Assembly (NCBI GenBank): GCA_023091665.1
Contig: JALJCQ010000009.1
Span: 744,001 to 808,000 of the forward strand
Source: Pythium myriotylum
Taxonomy: Eukaryota > Oomycota > Peronosporomycetes > Pythiales > Pythiaceae
DNA: 64,000 bases
Direction of reading: 5' to 3'
The position numbers were made by a program, and so were the translations under genes. How positions within the stretch are numbered: the first letter of the stretch is position 1; each line of letters starts with the position of its first letter. This document shows, one piece after another, positions 49,395 to 60,633 of the stretch. The notes under the pieces were generated by a model. It did no database searches. It saw only the letters and a program-made list of their open reading frames with translations, and was not told where the DNA came from.

Positions 49395-51137
49395 TTAAGG
49401 GAACTTGTCGTGGGCGCTGTAGTCGTTCGCAGTACGCGAGGCCTTTGAATATTTCAGCAAGAACAGTGCCGCGAGACTGCAGCTTGCACTAATGACGAAG
49501 ACCATGTCGAAGTACCGGTGGAAGACGTTGAACTCGATGTCGCCAAGCACTTCATCGATACGACGTCTGCACATCGTAAACTACGTTAGCCTGTTGATTG
49601 GTACGCTCGAGCCTCTGTTATTGGCTCTCACCTGTGACGTGGGTTCAGATTCATCCGCATGAGCACGAAGGACGAGACAAAGTACATTCCCATGAGTTGA
49701 GCGAGCCAGAGGACGACGCTGTTAGACGACACCGTGCTGGACCAAGCACGGAAGACCTTGACGATGGTGAGCAAAAACCCTCGCGTTTGCGAGAATACAA
49801 GAATCCCGACAAATGCTAATGAGGCCATCTCGGAGATAAAGCGGATGTTCAGCTGCAGGTACAAGACAACAACGCGTCAGTCTACCCACACTGAGATGAG
49901 AGGGTGACGAGCAGAACTCACCCAGAGCGCCAGAGAAGGCCACACATAAATGATTTTCTCGACAGCATCCGTAATAGGGTCTTTGTCCCGATTCCGCCGA
50001 AACACAATGTTGACCGTGCTCATCACCATCTTGTACACGCAAAACGCCGACATAATGTAGCCGAAGAGGTTGAAAACGCGCCCACGCAAAGTTCTTGCTC
50101 GTTGGTGACGCTGTTGTACGTCGCGCATGTCATTGATCTCGAGGAAAAGCTCCCGTCCGAGATTTTCGAGCGTTTCGATCTCCATCTCGAGCCCTTTTAC
50201 ATAGGTTTCTGGTGTAGACAAAATGATTTTAGTACCGGTACTATCCATTGCAGGAAACAATCATTGAGCGTACCATCGTGTTCGTCCTTCGATTTAAACC
50301 AAGAGAATGCCTTGGAAAAGATAGATGAGCCGTTTCCTTGGCCGATCTCGTTTCTTCTTCTTGCCGAAGCGACGAGCTCGTAGCGCAAACGCTTCTTCTT
50401 CGCGAAGAGAATGTCAATATTGTGGCGCAGTCGCTTCTCCAAAAACTCGATATCTTTCTCCGCGATTCGCCGCCAGAAGAACGACAGGTACTCGTAAGGG
50501 CAATTGACGGCACCAAAGCCGGAGAGCACAGCCATGAGCACGACACCCAACAAACTCACTCGACTAACAAAATTGCGGATCGAGAACAGCGCTGAGTACA
50601 CAACCGAATCATGTCAACAATAATCGCAAACCCCCAACGCCACCTCGTGAAGAGCGTACCGTCAACGGTTGGGACCGCACTAGCGATACCTCGCTGGCCA
50701 TCGCTGTCGCCTTGCTGGACAACACTGCCGAGCCGCCAAAAGCAGTAGATATACAGTCCGAGAAGCCCGACCGAGACACCAGCAGCCTGCTTGAGCTTGA
50801 GTCCGTACTCTCTGGCCATGGAGAAGAAGAGCGCGAGCGGCAGAATGAGCACGAGCAGGTAGGTCATGGCGATGAGATCGACGCGCCAGACCCACTGCCG
50901 CGCCTCGACGCTGAGCACGTCCATGACTTCGAAGAGCACCATCTCGAAGATGCTGAAGGAGCTCATGAACGAGAGTGAGAAGAGCAATTGCGTGGCCGCA
51001 GACTTGATTTCATAGTCGCGGAAGAGCCACCAGGCGAAGAAGACGCGCGCGAAGAGGAAGCACGCGCCGTGGCTCAGCAGGATCACGCCGCTGTCGTGCA
51101 GCGGCAGCGAGAAGAGGCTCACGGGCGGCTCCGCCAT
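49395..51137 (-). CDS. Golgi pH regulator (GPHR/GPR89 family), five exons
   Basis: Exons (minus strand) 50660-51137, 50274-50591, 49922-50208, 49632-49852 and 49395-49566 give 1476 nt (491 aa). All four introns are 65-69 bp and obey GT-AG. The family motifs are continuous across the joins: FRDYEIKSAATQLLFS, VVLMAVLSGFGAVNCPYEY, RELFLEINDM, the TM helix after TVNIVFRRNRDKDP, LAQLMGMYFVSSFVLMRMNL, and EVLGDIEFNVFHRYFDMVF. The protein has about nine membrane segments and a central coiled coil. The family forms anion channels that keep Golgi lumen pH in animals; plant members (GTG1/2) have related roles. Start MAEPPVSLFSL. Confidence 0.93.
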
Positions 51138-51323
51138 GTTGGACCCCCCTGAACCGATTCTCCATAGAGCAGAAATGTCACTATGATTTGTCATTGGACC
51201 GAGGTAATCCGTAAGAGTGACTAGATAGTGACGTATACAAACGTCCGATTGTGGAAATTTGGTGCGGCGATATTCTACAAAATATAATAATCATAGAAGT
51301 TCCTAAAATTGAGAATAATCTCG

Positions 51324-54300
51324 CTAGTCGTCCCGGATAGGGTTCAGCGCTGCAGCATTGCGACCTCCGCTCGTGACGCTCGCGAGGTTGGGGACGACGC
51401 CGGCGAGCCCCGTCTCAGGAGGATTCGTCGAGACAGAGCTGATCGAGGGCTTTCTCGGTGCGAGCAGCTGCAGCGTCCGCGTGCTGCCCTGCGAGAGCAT
51501 GGCCTTGAAGCCGCTCGCGAGGGCAGCTGAGGTCGCTCCGCTGAGCTCGCTCTCGCCGCCGTTGTCTCCACCATTCACGCTGCCGAAAGGAGCTGACGGG
51601 GGAGCCGTGGGTTCGGGCTCGGGTGGCTCGATGAACTCGACGAGGTACGTGTCCATGTTGGGTACGTTGGTGAAGTTGGTCTTCTTGTGGAACGTGCACT
51701 TAATGTCGGGCATGCCCTTGACAACCTCCATGACCACAGGACTCACGAGCGTGTGCTCGGGCACGCTGTTGGACTCGAGCTCGTTGGCTGTGAGAGCGTC
51801 AGGACCCCACATGTCGTACCGCAGTGTCGTCGTACCGATCACGCCACCGATGATATTGCCAATGTGGATGCCGATCCGCATCTGGAGCCGCTCGCCTGTA
51901 TTCGGGTCCGTGACCTTGCGGACCTCCTTGTGCATGTCGCGCGCCATTGCAAGTAAGTCTCGGATATGGCTACGGATATGCATCTGGAATTTGTGCTTGA
52001 GCGTGGAACGTCGCGCGAGCTGGCCCTGGCGTTCGGATGTCATAGACGCCAACTCCGAGGTGGCCATAGGTAGAACGCGGTTGCTGACACTTCGATTCAT
52101 GCTACCTGTACCCGTCGGACTGGATGAACCGCTGGTGCCACCCACCACGGGCCCGAGGCTCATATCAACGTACGGCAATCCGGAGACAATCACGTACGCG
52201 TCGCCGATTGTCTGCATCTTGAATACCCCGTGCTTCTCGGTTAGCTTGTCGAATGCGCAAAACAACGAGGCCAGAATATTCACAACCTGGACCGGGTTGG
52301 CTTGTGACGCAATGGACGTGAAGCCTTTGATGTCCGAGAAAAGAATTCCGACTTGTTGGTGCTGATCGCACACGGTCTCACCTTCTTTCAGCCGCATCAC
52401 GACTGCTGCTGGAAGCATCTGATACAGTAATCGATCTGCGTTGAGCGTTTCGATCTGTGTGCGAGTTTTGAGCCAGATCTGGCGCCGTGTAAAGAATTCC
52501 ACGCTTTGAGATGCTACCATATTGGTGATCACTGAGAGGTACGTAAGTACGAGCGGATAGCTCTTCTTGAACTTATCGTTGTAGCCCTGTATTTCGTCCT
52601 TGTCCGCCTCACCTTGTGCGTAAATACTCAGATTAACGAGACATGTCGGTGTCACAATTGCAAGAGCGAGCATATTGAACGAGACGGCGTAGCGATGCAA
52701 GATTGAGCCGCCGTTGGAAACAAGGAACATGACAAGCACAGTGTCGAGACACAGATTCACGTGTCGCGGTGACGTGTCGATCAACATGAAATAGTTCAAA
52801 CGCCAGAGCAACGCCTGCGAAATTGTGAAGCAGCACAGGCCGACGAGATACACAGTCACCAGGAGATTCCGCAGCTTTGTCTCCGAGTAATCCGGAAACT
52901 CGGAACGCGCTTGGCGTGCTAGTGCCATCGCGACCAGCGCGAAGAGAGTCCGATTCACAAGTATGATAACATACGTAGAAGCGGCGATCGTGTATGTCTT
53001 CTTGTGAACTTTTATGGTCGCTTGTATGAATTCCGTTGTAAGATCTCGAAGACACGCAAAAACTGCATACACGGACAACGTGACGAGTGTATTGCGCGCG
53101 CCTTCCACACGCTCAGTCAGTGTAGATTCGAGGTATTTGAACTCCATATCCCCCTCGCGGAACCGGAGTTGCGTGTAGTGGATTTCACCAAGCATGTCTT
53201 CTTCCAGTCCTGACATGGCTGTCAAGTTCGAGTTCGGGTTTGTAAGATCGTTCATACTGTTTGGTGCCGATCCGAGTAGGATGCGCGTTAGGTCCGATCT
53301 TGCCCATCGCTTCTTTGCGCGCTGCATCAGGCGTTGGCGAGTGGCATCAAAGGCTTTCTTCCCGTGCTGTTCTGAAATGATGAGTGATTCTCGCTTCATA
53401 ATGTGTTCAAGTTGACCGGCGCACGCCATGCGGGCTAACTCGCTGACTGGCTCTCCCAGTATGTAGGTGGTCATTGTGCCTTTGCCCTTAACTGGAATCT
53501 CTCGCTCGGTAAAGTTGAAGTGACCGGCCAACTTCTTGTACGTGTCCTGCGAGATTTGGCACTGACCAGTGATCCCGGTCGATTGCATTCGACTTGCAGT
53601 GTTCACGGTATCCCCAAACAACGAAAACTGTTGCTTCTTCATTCCAACAAGACCTGAAATGACTCGCCCCGAATGGATGCCGATGCGTAACTTAATGCCA
53701 TTACCGTTGGATGCACGACAACGCTCCAGCGTTGCGAGCATGTCGAGTGCCATAGCGACTGATCGGAGTGCTGCTTCGCGTCCACGATCTTTGCCTTGAA
53801 GACCGGCGCACGCCATATATGTCTTCCCTACGGTTTCCATCTTTCGCACACCGTGCTTTTGGCAGATCTGATCGAACAGTGAATACACACGATCGAGAAG
53901 GGAAACGACTTCAGTTGGACCGAAGCGATTGACAAAAGAAGAGAAGTCGGCGATATCGCAGAAAAGAATCGTCACGTCCTTTTCGTCCTCGCTGATCAGA
54001 GTTTCACCCTTCTGCATGCGCTGCACAACGTGTTCGGGTAGCATGTTCTTCAAAATTTGGGTAGATCGTCGCTGTTCGAGAAGTAGCGATCGCGACTGGA
54101 GAAAGTCTCGTCGCATAGAAATTTGGAGCGAGTAACACGAGTATGCGCCAAAGCTGATGACGAAAAACATGTACAGGGAGAAGAGCAGCAAGTCCGGGAG
54201 ATCTTGTGAGCTCTCTTTCTTCAGCCCAACTTTGTCGGCGAGCAGGTAGAACGCAAAATTGGTGATTGAGAGGCACAGCGCGTACAAGAACTTCACACGA

Positions 54301-57300
54301 ATCACCACAAAGAGTCCTATCGGATAAAGCGCTGCCGCAAACTTTCCCGTGTCTGAGATCGTCAACGTAAGCGCCATTCCGATTGCACAAAACGGCAACA
54401 GAATTGCTGCCTGGTAGTTGTCCAAGAAGAACTTGGTGCGAACGATCCGCATATATATCAGATCACAAACAAAATATCCGATCCGAATGTAGATGTATCT
54501 TGAATCCTGCTCAAAAAACACCTCATATAGCGCGTACAATGGAACGACGAACGCTAAAATCTTGAGGCACAGGACCACGCGCACGCGCTCGCGAAAAGCA
54601 AACGAAACCTCGTATTCGCTCTCAAGCTGTTGGTATTCCTCACCCATAAATTCGAGTGACAGCGGGTGGATACTGGGTTGCACATTCAGCGCACGCGACG
54701 AATGACCCTCTTCTTCTCGAAGGATAGGATCTGGAAGTCCGACGTCTTGAGCGATCTCGCGTTGGAGTGAGATGAGTTGCTTTGACAACTCGTCATGTTC
54801 CGAAGGGCGGTCAAAATCACGAAATTTCGAACTCCACTCTCCGTCCAGAAGCGACGACGTCAGATCCCCCCGTCCTGAAGGGTGAGAAGAACCTCCATTT
54901 CCTCCCATATCGTCCGACCTGGAGGAGAGGGCTGGCTCAGCCATTTTGCTGCGGTGGCTCCCACGGGCACTACCTGCGCTGGCACGGTTAGCCATGGATA
55001 CTATGGATCCATCGACAAACAACACGGGATCTCCAAGCCCGGAATCGATCTCTTGAATGATATTGTCGCTTGAAGGCAAGTACATTTGTTTCAAGTAAGT
55101 GATCGCGATGTCTGGCGTGATGCAAGCTATCGATGTGAACAAGATCAGCACCCAGTAGGTACTCTCTCCAAACAACATGGTAGCAATCCCGAAGAAATCG
55201 CGGAAAACGTCGAAACTCGGGAGAAGCTCGTACGTGTGCGAATACGCTGCTACAAAGATCAGAAAGGCGAGGAAACCACCAGCCACAGATACAACGTGAG
55301 CTCGCGTCCAACGATGAAGGCGCTGCATTGTTAACGACGCCTTCAGTGAGACAGTGATCACGAGTGCCCCATACACTGCAGTACCGTCCGTGAAGATACC
55401 ATTTGAGTGCCCTTTTGTAGATGAGACACCACTCAGGGCGCCCATCGTAAAGAAGAACACGAGAATTGAATGCATGATGGCATTGAGAACCCAATATCCC
55501 AGTCGCTTAATGCTGAGGTCACTCTTCTTCAGCGTGGTGCGATAGACAAAAGGGTACTGTAACACAGTGCTGTCTCGAATATCCTCGTCTGCAATTCCCA
55601 GCACGAAAATGGGGAGCAGAGTGTATAGGACGTTCCAGCCGACCATCAAGTAGCTCTCATAAAGTGTTTGGCCCGAGTAGCCGTTGCGCTGTGAATACAA
55701 GAACAGTGTCATGATCAACGCCATGTTCTTGTAGAAAGAGAAAAGTATCACTCGAGCAACTCTCCGGTGGTTCCAACGGCCATGGACTAGAAGAAGACGG
55801 GAGAGATGACGAAATGTGGCGATCGCGAAATCCGCAGCCCGTACTGCTTGCATACCTTCGTGGCCATAAATGCCTACTCCAACGTGAGCTTCTTGGATCA
55901 TGCTAACGTCGTTTCCTCCATCTCCTACTGCAAGCGTGAGTGGGGCGCCAGGTGCTGACTTCATTAGGCCAACTACTTGAGCCTTCTGCATCGGAGATAA
56001 CCGACAAGCAACTACTGAGCTGCACTGAGTCGCTAGCTCCATAAACAGTTCGTGAGCCAGCTGGGAAGGTGTCGTCTGATCCGCGATACTGGGCCGCGTT
56101 GACGTGTGCCTTGAGCCTACGCGTTGTTGCTGCTGTTGATTCGTTCTGTTAGGGGCGTGTGCTCCCACAGAAGGAATACCCCCGCTGTGTTGCATGGGGA
56201 GGGATCCCGCCGACTTCGTTGAGGCTGATTCAGACTGAATCATCAGGGTTGCCCCTGAGGCAGTCATGTCGTCACCAAATACATCGAGCTGGGCAGCCCG
56301 GAGTGCCTCAGATGGAATAACGTGAGTAGATCCCGTCTGGGACAACTGCGTTTGACCGGGCTTTTTCATATTGGCGTCGGCGAGCAGAAGCTCGAGCGCC
56401 TCGCCATTGATTACCATCGAAATGTTTCTTGACGCAACACCCGGAATCCAGACACCCTCGCGCTTAAGTTTCCGCCTGGCGTTTGCAATCTCATCTAAGC
56501 AATCTTGCTTGGTCTTGCCTTTTATGATGACCATCTTGCTTTTCTCGCTGATTAAACCACACATATGGGCAACAGATATGGCAGTCTCGTCCTTGTCACC
56601 CGTCAGCATCCATACATTAACCCCAGCTTGTACAAGTTGGTCAATGCACTCTCTCACACCATCTTGCAGCAAATCTTCAACACCTGTCGCACCAAGTAGG
56701 TAAATGGATGTCTCTATCTTCTTCGCAACTTCAAGGCACAGATGCTCGCGATCTGAAAGTGACTTTTTTGCCAGGTCGTACTCAGCCTTCCACACCTTGT
56801 ACTCATTCTTTGGCATTTGACGATATCCAAGTAACAAAGTCCTCAGAGCCATCGCAGCAAAATAGTGAACGTGCAGCCCTAACTTGCTAATATCCTGTGC
56901 ATTTGCAGCGTTGCTGAACATCACTGTGTCGGCACCTTTGCAAAACACGAACATAGCATCGTCTTCATGGTCGCTGTCTTCTTCGATATTCGGGTGATCA
57001 CCGTCTTCGTCTTCATTCGGGGGGAGGTCTAGGGCATGTTCCAAATCTGTTAGCGAGTCCGTGCCGAGCGCATCCTCAATTGACGAAGGCAGCTTACTTG
57101 GCGGTTTTGATCTGGGACGATTCTTGCCACCCGACTCGTGGTGTTTGATCAGCTGGACAACGACGGACATGCACTTGCGCACGCTATCAAACTCGTTCAG
57201 TGCGAGCAAGCGATAAGTCTCACGCTCACCAAAAATGCGAATGTGGATGATATCACCATCACGCTCCTCGAAGACGCACTGAAACTCGGTTGCTGCGTTA

Positions 57301-59570
57301 AGCAGTGCTACTTCGTCCGGGGAGGAGCCGAAATACTTTGGATTTTGTGCCTGCGCCTGTGATTTAGAGGCGTTGGCAGCTAATAAAGAGTCCAAGCCGG
57401 ATGACGCTCCCTTGGAGGTGAGGGGACCGAGTATGCTAGCGTTAGAAGTTCGTTCACTCACGTTTCCGCTCTGGTGCGATCCTGAGGCAGAGGTTTGCTG
57501 GGGCTTCGCGACATCAATCATCCCCTCTTCTATACTAGCGGACGCAGAATGGCAAAGGAGCAGACACCGAAAAAACGGTCGCGCGAGCTCTAGCGAGTGC
57601 TGCTCTCTCCCCGTGAACTTGTTCTCGTTCTCAATCATTTTGATGAGCTGATGAAATGGACGGACATCTTTCTCTGACAACGATGCATGACGAGTCACTC
57701 TTCGTCCGTCAGCTGAACTCCCGCTAGAATGCGTATTTCCGGCGCTTCCCCCGTGCGGGGCCTCTCTCTCTCCTTTCATTGTCCCCGACCCTAGTGAGCC
57801 ATTTTTGAACGTGGGTAGTGCATCGCTCATTCCTCCACCTCGGTCAAATCCTGATCCGGACACTTTCGCAAGTCGACGCAAGTTCATGTCGGTACCATCG
57901 TAGATTATCCCACCGATGCTGCAGACTTTAAATAACATTTGATTGCGAGTCAGCGTGCCTGTCTTGTCACTGAATATGTATTTGATCTGGCCAAGGTCCT
58001 CGTTGACGTTGCTGGTGCGAGCTGTGACTCCAAGTCCGTTATCCTCACACCGAAGCTTTGGATCTTCTTCGATCAGTCTCGCTTGGTACCACTTGACGAC
58101 CTCGAGTGATATGTAGAGTGAGATCGGCACCATGTTGTTGTACAGAATCAGGTAAGTGAGCCACATCTTGAACACGCTAGTCACACCAAATTCTTGGATG
58201 TACGACAGCTCCTGTGCGTGAGCAGGATGTGAATGTACGCGACGGGAAAAGAGAGCAGACTGTACCGAACTGATGCAACAAACCGCGAAGAGGACGGAAA
58301 AAATGAGGAATATGCATCGATTGGCGATTCTGTCGAGACGACTGAACTTGGATGGGATCGCTTTCATGTTTTGCACGAGTTTCGTGTCGTTTCCTGCGCC
58401 AACAACAACGCCTATTACCCATTTTGTGTTGCATAACTTCATTCCACGGAGCAGCACGTTTTCGATGTTGATCGGTATTTCCTCGGCATCTGGGAGTTGC
58501 CGCGGACGATGGAGCTCATCCTCTGTGTTTCGCCCGCTGGCAATGTGTGCTGCGTACTGATGTGCTTGATACTCCATCACATCTGACTTTGCTTTTTCGC
58601 TGGTGAATACCAACCGCATCACACCGTCGAAACTATACAACCGCTTGTTGGGCAGTTCGCATCGGATCTCTGCACTGAGCGCCGTGGCGAAGTCCAGCGC
58701 ATTGCGTGGCGAGACATGGTTCCACTTCATACAGTGGCGCACCTTGAGGTTGGACTCGCCATCGAGACCCGACGTCTCGCACATCGCCTCCGCATCTTCG
58801 TGGCTAGAGAAGAGCAGCACAACGTCTGCTGGAACTTGCTCCTTGTCGTGAATCTTGACGATATGACCTACACGCAGGTGCTTCCAGTAGATTGGCTCGA
58901 ACGAAGGCGTGGATCCGTTTGGCGTTGCGCCTTCGGCAGCTGCCTGACTGTTGTCCTTCACTTTGGGGTTGGTCTGGTTATTGGTGTCGCTTCCTTCGGG
59001 GGTCGCACCGAGCACGGCGACTTTTTGGTGGTTCACGACGTAGTCTTGTTGGTGCCGTGCGCGGTCCTCCATGCCTTCTTTCGCCATGGTCGCGAGCAGC
59101 ACGATCGTGAGCGGGCCGATCGTCGAGTACTGGTTTGTCGGTGAGAGATCGGTGCAGAGCTGCAGCAGCGAGATGATGAGAAAGTAGAAATTCGCGATAC
59201 GACGGAACTGCTCAAAGAGCGACTTGGGCAGAAAGTTGAGCATCGTGTACTTGGACGTGCGCACGCTGTTGTCGTAGTACACGTCGGCTGCGTGGCGCCG
59301 GTGCATGTACAGAGCGTAGTCCTGCGTGCGCCGCACGTCGTTCACGTAGAGCACTCTGCTCTTCGTGGGCACGGCCTCGTGCTCCTGGAGCTCGGCGCCG
59401 GGAGCGTCGCGCACGCGGTTCCAGCCCCGGAGCCGCGCCAGCAGACCTCGCTTGCCCCGCGCGCGCGTGCCATCGGCCAGAGTCGTCGAGGACGCGAGCG
59501 TGGTCTTGGAGGCGAGGAGGTCGCCGGGGCGGTCGGTCTCGGTCTGGTAGAGGTACGGCGGCAGCGACAT
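51324..59570 (-). CDS. P4-ATPase / guanylyl cyclase fusion
   Basis: 2748 aa without introns. N-terminal P4-type ATPase: DGESN (A domain), VPISLYISLE, phosphorylation motif DKTGTLT (about residue 532), LTGDKDETA and GDGGNDVSM (about 1218), with about ten membrane helices. Then two sets of about six helices, each followed by a cyclase domain. C1 starts VTILFCDIADFSSF (about 1868), has ETVGKTYM where the second metal Asp is normally found, and keeps the catalytic Asn/Arg in TVNTASRM. C2 (about 2410) keeps both metal Asps (FSDIKGF, TIGDAY) but lacks Asn/Arg (LTANELES). This swapped, complementary layout is that of the ciliate and apicomplexan P4-ATPase guanylyl cyclases, which make cGMP. C1 Glu in KMETVG favours GTP. 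Confidence 0.93.
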   Translation of the reverse strand: MSLPPYLYQTETDRPGDLLASKTTLASSTTLADGTRARGKRGLLARLRGWNRVRDAPGAELQEHEAVPTKSRVLYVNDVRRTQDYALYMHRRHAADVYYDNSVRTSKYTMLNFLPKSLFEQFRRIANFYFLIISLLQLCTDLSPTNQYSTIGPLTIVLLATMAKEGMEDRARHQQDYVVNHQKVAVLGATPEGSDTNNQTNPKVKDNSQAAAEGATPNGSTPSFEPIYWKHLRVGHIVKIHDKEQVPADVVLLFSSHEDAEAMCETSGLDGESNLKVRHCMKWNHVSPRNALDFATALSAEIRCELPNKRLYSFDGVMRLVFTSEKAKSDVMEYQAHQYAAHIASGRNTEDELHRPRQLPDAEEIPINIENVLLRGMKLCNTKWVIGVVVGAGNDTKLVQNMKAIPSKFSRLDRIANRCIFLIFSVLFAVCCISSVQSALFSRRVHSHPAHAQELSYIQEFGVTSVFKMWLTYLILYNNMVPISLYISLEVVKWYQARLIEEDPKLRCEDNGLGVTARTSNVNEDLGQIKYIFSDKTGTLTRNQMLFKVCSIGGIIYDGTDMNLRRLAKVSGSGFDRGGGMSDALPTFKNGSLGSGTMKGEREAPHGGSAGNTHSSGSSADGRRVTRHASLSEKDVRPFHQLIKMIENENKFTGREQHSLELARPFFRCLLLCHSASASIEEGMIDVAKPQQTSASGSHQSGNVSERTSNASILGPLTSKGASSGLDSLLAANASKSQAQAQNPKYFGSSPDEVALLNAATEFQCVFEERDGDIIHIRIFGERETYRLLALNEFDSVRKCMSVVVQLIKHHESGGKNRPRSKPPSKLPSSIEDALGTDSLTDLEHALDLPPNEDEDGDHPNIEEDSDHEDDAMFVFCKGADTVMFSNAANAQDISKLGLHVHYFAAMALRTLLLGYRQMPKNEYKVWKAEYDLAKKSLSDREHLCLEVAKKIETSIYLLGATGVEDLLQDGVRECIDQLVQAGVNVWMLTGDKDETAISVAHMCGLISEKSKMVIIKGKTKQDCLDEIANARRKLKREGVWIPGVASRNISMVINGEALELLLADANMKKPGQTQLSQTGSTHVIPSEALRAAQLDVFGDDMTASGATLMIQSESASTKSAGSLPMQHSGGIPSVGAHAPNRTNQQQQQRVGSRHTSTRPSIADQTTPSQLAHELFMELATQCSSVVACRLSPMQKAQVVGLMKSAPGAPLTLAVGDGGNDVSMIQEAHVGVGIYGHEGMQAVRAADFAIATFRHLSRLLLVHGRWNHRRVARVILFSFYKNMALIMTLFLYSQRNGYSGQTLYESYLMVGWNVLYTLLPIFVLGIADEDIRDSTVLQYPFVYRTTLKKSDLSIKRLGYWVLNAIMHSILVFFFTMGALSGVSSTKGHSNGIFTDGTAVYGALVITVSLKASLTMQRLHRWTRAHVVSVAGGFLAFLIFVAAYSHTYELLPSFDVFRDFFGIATMLFGESTYWVLILFTSIACITPDIAITYLKQMYLPSSDNIIQEIDSGLGDPVLFVDGSIVSMANRASAGSARGSHRSKMAEPALSSRSDDMGGNGGSSHPSGRGDLTSSLLDGEWSSKFRDFDRPSEHDELSKQLISLQREIAQDVGLPDPILREEEGHSSRALNVQPSIHPLSLEFMGEEYQQLESEYEVSFAFRERVRVVLCLKILAFVVPLYALYEVFFEQDSRYIYIRIGYFVCDLIYMRIVRTKFFLDNYQAAILLPFCAIGMALTLTISDTGKFAAALYPIGLFVVIRVKFLYALCLSITNFAFYLLADKVGLKKESSQDLPDLLLFSLYMFFVISFGAYSCYSLQISMRRDFLQSRSLLLEQRRSTQILKNMLPEHVVQRMQKGETLISEDEKDVTILFCDIADFSSFVNRFGPTEVVSLLDRVYSLFDQICQKHGVRKMETVGKTYMACAGLQGKDRGREAALRSVAMALDMLATLERCRASNGNGIKLRIGIHSGRVISGLVGMKKQQFSLFGDTVNTASRMQSTGITGQCQISQDTYKKLAGHFNFTEREIPVKGKGTMTTYILGEPVSELARMACAGQLEHIMKRESLIISEQHGKKAFDATRQRLMQRAKKRWARSDLTRILLGSAPNSMNDLTNPNSNLTAMSGLEEDMLGEIHYTQLRFREGDMEFKYLESTLTERVEGARNTLVTLSVYAVFACLRDLTTEFIQATIKVHKKTYTIAASTYVIILVNRTLFALVAMALARQARSEFPDYSETKLRNLLVTVYLVGLCCFTISQALLWRLNYFMLIDTSPRHVNLCLDTVLVMFLVSNGGSILHRYAVSFNMLALAIVTPTCLVNLSIYAQGEADKDEIQGYNDKFKKSYPLVLTYLSVITNMVASQSVEFFTRRQIWLKTRTQIETLNADRLLYQMLPAAVVMRLKEGETVCDQHQQVGILFSDIKGFTSIASQANPVQVVNILASLFCAFDKLTEKHGVFKMQTIGDAYVIVSGLPYVDMSLGPVVGGTSGSSSPTGTGSMNRSVSNRVLPMATSELASMTSERQGQLARRSTLKHKFQMHIRSHIRDLLAMARDMHKEVRKVTDPNTGERLQMRIGIHIGNIIGGVIGTTTLRYDMWGPDALTANELESNSVPEHTLVSPVVMEVVKGMPDIKCTFHKKTNFTNVPNMDTYLVEFIEPPEPEPTAPPSAPFGSVNGGDNGGESELSGATSAALASGFKAMLSQGSTRTLQLLAPRKPSISSVSTNPPETGLAGVVPNLASVTSGGRNAAALNPIRDD

Positions 59571-60633
59571 GCCGGTGGTTGCGAGAGAGAGCGCGCGGCG
59601 CCTACGCGGCCATGAACGCGCGCGGCTCTCGTGGTCTGGCGCTGTTTTCCGCCGCCAACTGCTCCTTTGTCCCCCCGGTAGACGCCGCGAGCATCTCGCG
59701 AGGCGTCCATATTAATAGCTTAGCTGCCCGCGGTAACGGACCGGCGCGATTGTCGAATTTTACAAATCGCATAGACGCTTACGATTGGTTGGAAAGAGAA
59801 TAGGAAGGATGATGATTGGATGATAGAATGGTGACGAGATGATTGGTTGAAATATTTAGAGGTATACGCGCTATACGTGTGTATGAAGTAATTGTATACA
59901 CACTGAAGAGAAAAGTGCACGCTGGCAACTTCGAACGACGCCAAGACCGGGGGGTTCTGGTTCGATCGAGGATCCCACTGAGGGCCTCAGTGGGATCCGC
60001 GCACGTCGTTTTTATGCGGAGATCCTCAATCCTATCACGCATCGAGCAGAGATCCTCAAACTTCCACATGATAGTCCTGACCGTCGCTGCTGCAAACAAA
60101 AGTGGCGCTGTCTGCAATCTCTCTTCTGGGCAGCTAGGCTATCGTGAGGAAGTGTTATCCATCCAATCCCAATGGTGAGCCGTGCGATCCTTCCACGACA
60201 GTTGTGCCATAGGAAGACGTTCTTTCCCCTTCTGACCACAATGATTACCAGCTTTGGATGAAGAGAATTGGGGCGGTCCGTCATCATCCATGTCACTGAA
60301 TCGCGTCTCCTCTTTGTCTGCATCATGGGCGAGACGGACGGGAACCACAATTTGAATTTGAAAACCGCCATCATTCCTACGGGAATGGTGGTAACAAATC
60401 CCGCAAACTACTTTACATCTAATAGCCTTCATCGTATCTATACAAAAATGCAGCAATTGATATATACTATATATACGCTGCTACCTGTTTTGATACAATA
60501 ACCTCTACTAATGAATTATAGTATGCAAAAGCGGCAGGCGGCCCTCTTTGATCCATTGCTTCGGCGCCTTCGCGTTCCCCACTCATCAATTTCCTCATCG
60601 ACGAACAAGCACCCTCCCTCTCAAGTCCACGCA
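59571..60633. other. Divergent intergenic region between the cyclase fusion and tubulin B
   Basis: Holds the promoters of both genes. An exceptional 29-bp perfect inverted repeat lies at 59970-59998. A/T-rich stretches occur near 59840-59900 and 60450-60510 (TATATACTATATATAC). No coding gene is supported; short frames here show no domain. Confidence 0.45.
59970..59998. repeat. Perfect 13-bp-stem palindrome with GGC loop
   Basis: Stem GGATCCCACTGAG and its exact complement around GGC. Such a stable hairpin in a promoter region could be a regulatory structure or a small mobile repeat footprint. Confidence 0.7.

Noticed and set aside
59951..60000. tRNA gene, because GGTTCGATC resembles a T-arm
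   Set aside because: No acceptor stem, D-arm or anticodon arm can be placed around it. The surrounding palindrome explains the pairing.
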